Assembly (NCBI GenBank): GCA_941918925.1
Contig: OW799233.1
Span: forward strand, 84,760,055 to 84,824,054
From: Phyto melanocephala
Lineage: Eukaryota; Arthropoda; Insecta; Diptera; Rhinophoridae
Reading direction: 5' to 3'
DNA: 64,000 nucleotides
Shown here: piece after piece, positions 57,654-64,000 of the stretch
Layout: every line of letters starts with the position of its first letter
How positions within the stretch are numbered: the first letter of the stretch is position 1
The notes under the pieces: model-generated
The model's database searches: none
Told to the model about the DNA's origin: nothing
Seen by the model: only the letters and a program-made list of their open reading frames with translations
Position numbers and translations under genes: made by a program

Positions 57654-57786
57654 CTAAAATATTTTAAATAAAATTAGAAAAAACTTCTAAATATGATGCG
57701 ATTTCTTACCATTTTATTAAGCATACTTTTAAGTATTGATTAGACTAATGAGGAAAAATATTATCATTATCGTTCTTTTATATATA

Positions 57787-58416
57787 AGTATATCTTGAGT
57801 TTATTTCCATATATTTTTTTATTCAATCCCTCTTTACTGTTTTAATAAAAATCACTCAAACGATCATTTTCTCTTTAATTATTCATCTTTATGGAAAACT
57901 ATAATTACATTCAATAAAAATTATTTTCTCTTAAATTATTCATCTGTGAAAATTCATCTCTTAACATTCTTATTTAAACAATTTTGCACATACATTTTCT
58001 AAAACATGTAAGTTTGTATGCACATATTTATATATGTAAGTATTTATATATGTATTTACAAATAATAATTTACCTTTGCATTTTCTCATATTACAATTTA
58101 AAAAAAAAATTTTAACAACACAATTTTAAAAAAAATTTTAACAACAAAAAAATCATCCGTATGAGTAAATTGCAGACAATAAAAAAATTTTAATTGAAAC
58201 TTGAGACAAACAAACCAATAACAAAATGCATATCAACCAAAAATTAAAAATCAGCCTTATGGAAATTACCATTGGGATGAATATTTTAAATTATTAACAA
58301 AAATTCATCCTTATGGGAAATTACCATTGGGATGAAAATTTAAAACAAAAATTCATCCTCATGCAATCTCCATAAGGATGAATTTGGTGTCCCAGAAAGC
58401 CCACAAATATACTACT
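57787..58416 (-). repeat. Polinton right terminal inverted repeat
   Basis: Reverse complement of 44560-45188 with one base length difference. It ends at ACTACT, followed by the AACACT target duplicate. Confidence 0.95.
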
Positions 58417-58422
58417 AACACT

Positions 58423-59123
58423 CAAAATCAGATTTTTAATAAAGTTTATTTAATTTCACTTAACTGTTGATATTTAACTGCAAAATTTAGAAGTTTAGAA
58501 GTTTCCGATGATTTGCGGTCTTAAATTCTTACAAAAATCGCACCTTATGTTATAATACCCGTAAATTTTTTTTAAAACTTGTCGTTGTAATTACGATCCA
58601 TTCCACCCAGCAAAACGCTTTCTGAAAAAGGTTTCTGTTGTTTCGTTAATACTTTGTTTTTCCGCTGTGCGAATTAAACGTGGCGCCTGGTTCGAGGCAA
58701 ATCTTCTTTAATGCCATATACATTTGATCGCTGATTTAAATAATAAAACTGTATTATTCTGGTTCTTTGTTTAGTTGTTTAGCTTATTTGAAATAAGTTT
58801 AATTATTTATACAACTACTAAAATTAACATTTTTTTTTTTGATAATTCCAAAGTGTCAATTGTAGATGTGTGATTGTTGTGATTTTTTTAATTATCATTT
58901 TGATGATTGTAGCAAGGCTTATCCGTAAGGTACTCGTATCCAATCAGCTGACTGTTTGTTTTTTTATATACATTTTATAAGCGTTACCAAGGCTTGTTCA
59001 TGCAACGGCGACTTAATACAACAAAGTAACTTTTTAGGGGATTTTTTCTGTCAAGGCCAAATTCTTATAACTGGGATGGAAAAGTTGTTTTTTTATGTTT
59101 AATTCATTAAAATTTTATTAAAA
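58423..59123. other. no recognisable gene
   Basis: Flank between the Polinton and the Penelope cluster. The area around 58670-58700 is G+C-richer. No domain or RNA gene is seen. Confidence 0.4.
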
Positions 59124-59239
59124 CAAGTAAGAGCACTATATTCGGCTGTGCCGAATCTTTTATACCCACCAACAATTTTGTGTACATTTAAAGCACAACA
59201 TTTATTATTTTGTTAATCGCTATGGAATAATCTCTTATT
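59124..59239 (-). mobile_element. DINE-like element, copy 8, 3' end, split by Penelope
   Basis: CAAGTAAGAGCACTATATTC then the GGC...GCC hairpin and TATACCCACCAACAATTTTG are the family 3' end in reverse. It is cut at about 59239 where Penelope sequence starts; the rest is presumably beyond the window. Confidence 0.75.
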
Positions 59240-59319
59240 GCTCTTATTTGACCTTTATTTTACAAAATTTTCAAATTGATTCTTCAAGCTTGAGGTCTTT
59301 ATAAATATTTGTTGTTTTA

Positions 59320-59375
59320 TCTATTATTCAATATTTCGCTACTCCTTTGTGTAGCATCTTCAGGAAAGAAATTGT
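59320..59375 (-). ncRNA. hammerhead-ribozyme-like core in Penelope 3' region
   Basis: The reverse strand has CTGAAGA (59363-59357), stem II GCTAC/GTAGC around an 8-nt loop, GAAA (59337-59334), then TATT, giving a one-pair stem III and a permitted U at the cleavage position. Stem I is only about 3 bp before mismatches (GAA with TTC), so activity is doubtful. Minimal hammerheads are known in Penelope terminal repeats. Confidence 0.6.
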
Positions 59376-59581
59376 GTGTTTTTACAAAATTTTATATAAT
59401 TTTCTAACATAAAAATATTTTATAAACATTTCAAAAAAAAAAAAAAAAAAATTTTTTTAAAAACGTATTATTACAAAAATTAACATAAAAATTATTATAT
59501 TAAAAATGTAAAATAACAAAATATTAACACAAAATATGTATTACTAAATTTAAAGCTTGTGGGAATGTTATTTTTTGTGTA

Positions 59582-60058
59582 TTAAATGCCTATAGTTCTG
59601 AGCAACATTATCTGTGCTGCCTTAAAGTTAATTCTTTGTGTTCCTGGAATATTTATTATCTGTAGCATTTCTAACATATATCTACGTTTGTAATTATGTT
59701 CAATGTTTAGAACTGATACATTTTCAAAGTTTGGATAGTGATTCGATTTAGAACAATGTGTTGCCAAAGCCGTTTTCTGTGAATTAATATTGTCTCTATA
59801 CTTTTGGTCCGATCTATGTCCAGCTATTCTCGTCTTAAGTTTATTCTTTGTCGTACCTATGTAAACCTTATCACAACTCTCATTATCATTACCGTTACAA
59901 GGTATTTTATATACTACACTTGACATGTCCCACTTATTTATTCTATCTTTCGTCTTACTAAATAGTCTACCTAATGTATTATATGTCCTATAAGCTATTC
60001 CATATCTCTCAGAATCAAAGATTCTAGATTTCTTCAAACGTTCCGAAATTTGCGGCAC
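59582..60058 (-). pseudogene. Penelope GIY-YIG endonuclease part, cut off from RT
   Basis: 158 residues. The GIY-YIG motif is VYKIPC (49-54) and KVYIGTT (64-70), followed by Arg77, His81 and a Glu in YMLEMLQ (about 130). The domain nicks target DNA for RT priming. In the right-hand copy it is fused to the RT; here a 4-bp insertion (ACTTAAGTATGTG against ACTTATGTG) creates a stop and shift at about 60059-60066. It is therefore not made as part of the protein unless by reinitiation. Confidence 0.88.
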
Positions 60059-60062
60059 ATAC

Positions 60063-61736
60063 TTAAGTCATAGACTTGTAAATTTTCCGTTCTGTTATGT
60101 CTGAATAGCTATTTCTATTATTATTACTATTATTATTATTGTTATTATTATTATCATCATCATCATTATCATTATTATTATTATGATTCCTTCTAAATTG
60201 ATTTAGCAAACTTTGAACTACTTGAATAGGAAAATTGTTGTCAATTAATATCTCCTTAATTCTTTCCCTATTTTCCATATGAAAATCTTTATCACTAATT
60301 GTTAATACTCTTTTTATAAAATTTTTAGCCGTATTCATAATAATCTGCCTGCTATGTTTAGAATAATAATTAATGATTCTCCCCGATGCAGTTGGTTTCT
60401 GATACCAATCCACTACTATACTGTTACCTCTCCTAATCAATAATGTATCCAAATAAGGGAGTTTCGAACCAACTTCCACTTCCATTGTAAACTTAATATT
60501 AGGATTGAATTGATTAAGTGTATCCAACATTTCATTAATTGCACATTCCGAAACAATGCAAAAAAGATCATCCACATATTTTATTATTATCTTCGGTCCA
60601 ATACTTAATTTTCCCATACAAGTGTCCAATAATTTATCCATAACTATATCCGCTACAATTGGGGATGCTGAAGATCCCATTGGTAATCCCTTTCTCTGCA
60701 AATACACTTTACCGTCATATTGAAAAAATCTGTTTTCTTCAATACAAAATTTAATAATTCTCAAAAATAAATTCTTCCCCATTCTCGTATATTTCTCTAT
60801 CATATTCCATTTCCCTTCTATGATATCTAAAGCTAAGTCAACAGGTATACTTGGAAATAATGAAACTACATCCAGTGAAATCAATTTTTCATCATCTTCT
60901 ATGTATTGGTCAGTTATTCTATCTTTAAATTCTAATGAATCCTTAACATTATACTTAGAACTCTCAGTAATCTTCTTCAGAATGTTAGCTACATATTTAC
61001 AAAGTTGGTAAGAAGGAGAATTAACAAATGAACAAATTGGTCTTAAGGGATATTCCTCCTTATGAATTTTTGGTAGTCCGTATATCCTAGGTGCCGTAGC
61101 AATATTTGTCTTTAGTATGTTACGCTCAGTATTCGTTATTATCTCTAGTTTAAAAAGTTCCTCAACTATGTTATTATTCACCTTTTGTAATCTATTTGTT
61201 GGATCCCTATTAATTAATTCGTACTTTGTAATATCTCCTAGAATATTTTCCATTCTCATATCATAATCTTGTTTTCTTAAAGCTACAGTAGTATTACCCT
61301 TATCCGCTTTCAAAATAAGAATGTCCTTATTTCCCTTTAAGAATTTATTTGTCTCATTTACTGTATCCAATAGAAACTTATCTCTATTCGTCAACTTCAT
61401 TTTATTTAAATGATTATCTATAATTGTAGTCAATTTTGTCCTAGCTATTTCCTGTTCTCTATTTTGTATTGTCTGTATAAAATCTTCCCCCTCTGTTACA
61501 ATATTTAAAATTGGAAATTCTTCTCTCCTAATAGGTAATGCATGTTTATGTCCCAAGGAAAGAGTCCATTGTACCTCACTTGGTATGTTTTTGTCAGTCT
61601 TATTCACAAACCATTTTTCGTTCAACTTAATTCCTAACTCTTTCATCTGTAAATCTCTAAGGCAATCAAACTTCTTCCTATGTACCCTCTTTACTTTCTC
61701 ATTTAAAGAAGCTGCTATTCTGTTTTCATATGTCAA
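60063..61736 (-). pseudogene. Penelope reverse transcriptase part, 5'-truncated
   Basis: 557 codons open. RT landmarks: LKADKGNTT (142-150), RIYGLPKIHK (217-226), motif A SLDVVSLFPS with Asp289, motif B GLPMGSSASP (350-359), motif C YVDD (387-390), and the Penelope-typical PYLDTLLIRRG block. An Asn/Asp repeat precedes the join to GIY-YIG. There is no ATG at the 5' boundary because the copy is truncated, and the 3' join is frameshifted. The catalytic residues remain. Confidence 0.9.
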
Positions 61737-61742
61737 AAAAAA

Positions 61743-64000
61743 GTAAAATCGTCAATAACTTTTCTCATAAGATGCAGAAATTCAGGCATCATTACGAAAT
61801 TTATCACCAGATCTACCAAAAATGTTTCAAATTTGTTTGGCACAAGGAGAATTTCAGGAATTGAACAAAATATCAGAAAATATACTCAAGATTTACACAA
61901 CAAAATCTTAAAATTAACAATTAATGAGAAACACGAATTGCTGAAACTCTTTCAAAGTGAGTTAATAGTGATAGAACAAAATTTAAGACAATATTTCACA
62001 GTACAGGAAATTGAGGATTTTTTGACATATGAAAACAGAATAGCAGCTTCTTTAAATGAGAAAGTAAAGAGGGTACATAGGAAGAAGTTTGATTGCCTTA
62101 GAGATTTACAGATGAAAGAGTTAGGAATTAAGTTGAACGAAAAATGGTTTGTGAATAAGACTGACAAAAACATACCAAGTGAGGTACAATGGACTCTTTC
62201 CTTGGGACATAAACATGCAATACCTATTAGGAGAGAAGAATTTCCAATTTTAAATATTGTAACAGAGGGGGAAGATTTTATACAGACAATACAAAATAGA
62301 GAACAGGAAATAGCTAGGACAAAATTGACTACAATTATAGATAATCATTTAAATAAAATGAAGTTGACGAATAGAGATAAGTTTCTATTGGATACAGTAA
62401 ATGAGACAAATAAATTCTTAAAGGGAAATAAGGACATTCTTATTTTGAAAGCGGATAAGGGTAATACTACTGTAGCTTTAAGAAAACAAGATTATGATAT
62501 GAGAATGGAAAATATTCTAGGAGATATTACAAAGTACGAATTAATTAATAGGGATCCAACAAATAGATTACAAAAGGTGAATAATAACATAGTTGAGGAA
62601 CTTTTTAAACTAGAGATAATAACGAATACTGAGCGTAACATACTAAAGACAAATATTGCTACGGCACCTAGGATATACGGACTACCAAAAATTCATAAGG
62701 AGGAATATCCCTTAAGACCAATTTGTTCATTTGTTAATTCTCCTTCTTACCAACTTTGTAAATATGTAGCTAACATTCTGAAGAAGATTACTGAGAGTTC
62801 TAAGTATAATGTTAAGGATTCATTAGAATTTAAAGATAGAATAACTGACCAATACATAGAAGATGATGAAAAATTGATTTCACTGGATGTAGTTTCATTA
62901 TTTCCAAGTATACCTGTTGACTTAGCTTTAGATATCATAGAAGGGAAATGGAATATGATAGAGAAATATACGAGAATGGGGAAGAATTTATTTTTGAGAA
63001 TTATTAAATTTTGTATTGAAGAAAACAGATTTTTTCAATATGACGGTAAAGTGTATTTGCAGAGAAAGGGATTACCAATGGGATCTTCAGCATCCCCAAT
63101 TGTAGCGGATATAGTTATGGATAAATTATTGGACACTTGTATGGGAAAATTAAGTATTGGACCGAAGATAATAATAAAATATGTGGATGATCTTTTTTGC
63201 ATTGTTTCGGAATGTGCAATTAATGAAATGTTGGATACACTTAATCAATTCAATCCTAATATTAAGTTTACAATGGAAGTGGAAGTTGGTTCGAAACTCC
63301 CTTATTTGGATACATTATTGATTAGGAGAGGTAACAGTATAGTAGTGGATTGGTATCAGAAACCAACTGCATCGGGGAGAATCATTAATTATTATTCTAA
63401 ACATAGCAGGCAGATTATTATGAATACGGCTAAAAATTTTATAAAAAGAGTATTAACAATTAGTGATAAAGATTTCCATATGGAAAATAGGGAAAGAATT
63501 AAGGAGATATTAATTGACAACAATTTTCCTATTCAAGTAGTTCAAAGTTTGCTAAATCAATTTAGAAGGAATCATAATAATAATAATGATAATAATAATA
63601 ATAATGATAATAATAATAATGATAATAATAATAATAATAATAACAATAATAATGATAGTAATAATAATGGAAATAGTTATTCAGACATAACAGAACGGAA
63701 AATTTACAAGTCTATGACTTATGTGCCACAAATTTCGGAACGTTTGAAGAAATCTAGAATCTTTGATTCTGAGAGATATGGAATAGCTTATAGGACATAT
63801 AATACATTAGGTAGACTATTTAGTAAGACGAAAGATAGAATAAATAAGTGGGACATGTCAAGTGTAGTATATAAAATACCTTGTAACGGTAATGATAATG
63901 AGAGTTGTGATAAGGTTTACATAGGTACGACAAAGAATAAACTTAAGACGAGAATAGCTGGACATAGATCGGACCAAAAGTATAGAGACAATATTAATTC
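61743..64000 (+). CDS. Penelope-like RT/GIY-YIG polyprotein, partial, open
   Basis: One continuous frame from the copy's left boundary to the window end (more than 750 codons). It has no in-frame ATG before 62112, so the true 5' end is probably missing or spliced from elsewhere. It includes about 90 extra N-terminal residues absent from the left copy (for example LHNKILKLTINEKHELLKLF), all RT motifs (YVDD at 63180-63191), and an expanded Asn/Asp repeat at 63573-63670. The fused GIY-YIG domain starts VYKIPC at about 63869. The join to GIY-YIG is in frame (KSMTYVPQISER), unlike the left copy. Likely the functional donor type. Confidence 0.88.
63571..63670 (+). repeat. AAT/GAT trinucleotide repeat in Penelope ORF
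   Basis: It encodes an Asn/Asp tract and is longer than the equivalent tract in the left copy (60115-60185), a length polymorphism between otherwise near-identical copies. Confidence 0.8.

Larger units (their letters stand above)
44560..58416. mobile_element. complete Polinton/Maverick element (13,857 bp)
   Basis: Both ends read AGTAGTATATTTGTGGGC in inverted orientation, and the element is flanked by perfect AACACT duplications (44554-44559, 58417-58422). A 6-bp duplication, AG termini and inverted repeats of hundreds of bases define Polintons. All hallmark genes are inside: integrase, protein-primed PolB, packaging ATPase, protease, major and minor capsid proteins. Gene order left to right: two small + genes; a - cluster PRO, MCP, small basic protein, penton-like, INT; a + cluster ATPase plus two small proteins; PolB (-); a zinc-finger gene (+); a small gene (-). 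The near-identical repeats and mostly open genes indicate a young insertion. Confidence 0.97.
59240..61740 (-). mobile_element. Penelope-like element, left copy (5'-truncated)
   Basis: The 3' end is at about 59240 inside DINE-like copy 8. The body carries RT and GIY-YIG coding sequence. The 5' end stops at about 61740, where a divergent second copy begins; the first 280 bp of that copy are missing here. Head-to-head partial copies are a known habit of Penelope-like elements. Confidence 0.88.
61741..64000 (+). mobile_element. Penelope-like element, right copy (runs off window)
   Basis: It begins at AAGTAAAATCG right after the left copy's 5' boundary. From 62020 to 64000 it is a nearly identical inverse of 61736-59781. 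Its first 280 bp are unique to this copy. The 3' end lies beyond the window. Confidence 0.88.

Noticed and set aside
58681..58697. TGGCGCC-like retroviral primer-binding site
   Set aside because: No LTR, polypurine tract or gag/pol nearby. The match is only 7 bases.
58913..59010. CAAGGCTTATCCGTAAGG, similar to the start of the hAT-like MITE at 43108
   Set aside because: No matching inverse end or target duplication could be found, so it is not called as an element.
60820..61011. Open frame on the + strand identical to one on the - strand at 62747-62938
   Set aside because: Both are antisense shadows of the Penelope RT gene in the two inverted copies.
1..64000. CRISPR arrays, bacterial operons, rRNA or tRNA genes
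   Set aside because: No regular short spaced repeats, no ribosome-binding sites ahead of genes and no rRNA or tRNA signature were seen. The window is eukaryotic.

Overview
This is a very AT-rich (visibly about 70%) stretch of an insect genome, most likely a higher (cyclorrhaphan) fly. The reasons are the dispersed family with TATACCCGCCACC ends and a 3' GATTCGGC...GCCGAATA hairpin, which resembles fly DINE-1/Helentron-type repeats, together with mariner, Penelope and Maverick elements and small canonical splice sites. There is no bacterial gene organisation. The species call is inference; the transposon content is read directly.

Host genes are almost absent. The only plausible host coding exon is at 952-1332 (+), with a good splice acceptor and a 3' UTR-like tail. 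From about 2.3 to 44.5 kb the window is a nested graveyard of repeats. It holds at least eight full, truncated or partial copies of the DINE/Helentron-like family. Four of these carry the same deleted mariner element at the same TA site. There is a second family of deleted mariners (three copies), a hAT remnant, a PIF/Harbinger-like MITE with TAA duplication, a hAT-like MITE with an 8-bp duplication, and a truncated Tc1 element. There are also three decayed LINE pieces and a pair of abutting elements with TGTGAC ends around a broken, unrecognised gene (30.66-32.54 kb).

The centrepiece is a complete Polinton/Maverick at 44560-58416 (13.86 kb). It has terminal inverted repeats of about 630 bp and a perfect 6-bp target duplication (AACACT). 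It encodes protein-primed family B DNA polymerase, retroviral-type integrase with a chromodomain, FtsK/HerA-like packaging ATPase, adenovirus-like cysteine protease, double-jelly-roll major capsid protein, penton-like minor capsid protein, and several small proteins. Integrase would insert it, PolB would copy it, and the capsid, protease and ATPase genes would build and fill a virion. Oddities: the capsid gene is split at an A AAA AAG TAG site (a -1 slippery heptamer, or a lost A), the protease lacks its usual acidic residue, and PolB carries an apparent in-frame 111-nt intron.

The right end (59.24-64.0 kb) holds two nearly identical Penelope-like elements (RT plus GIY-YIG endonuclease) head to head, inserted in another DINE-like copy. 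The left one is 5'-truncated and broken by a 4-bp insertion; the right one is open to the window edge. A hammerhead-ribozyme-like core lies downstream of the left ORF, and a second one lies in a small Penelope fragment at 21.18-21.39 kb.
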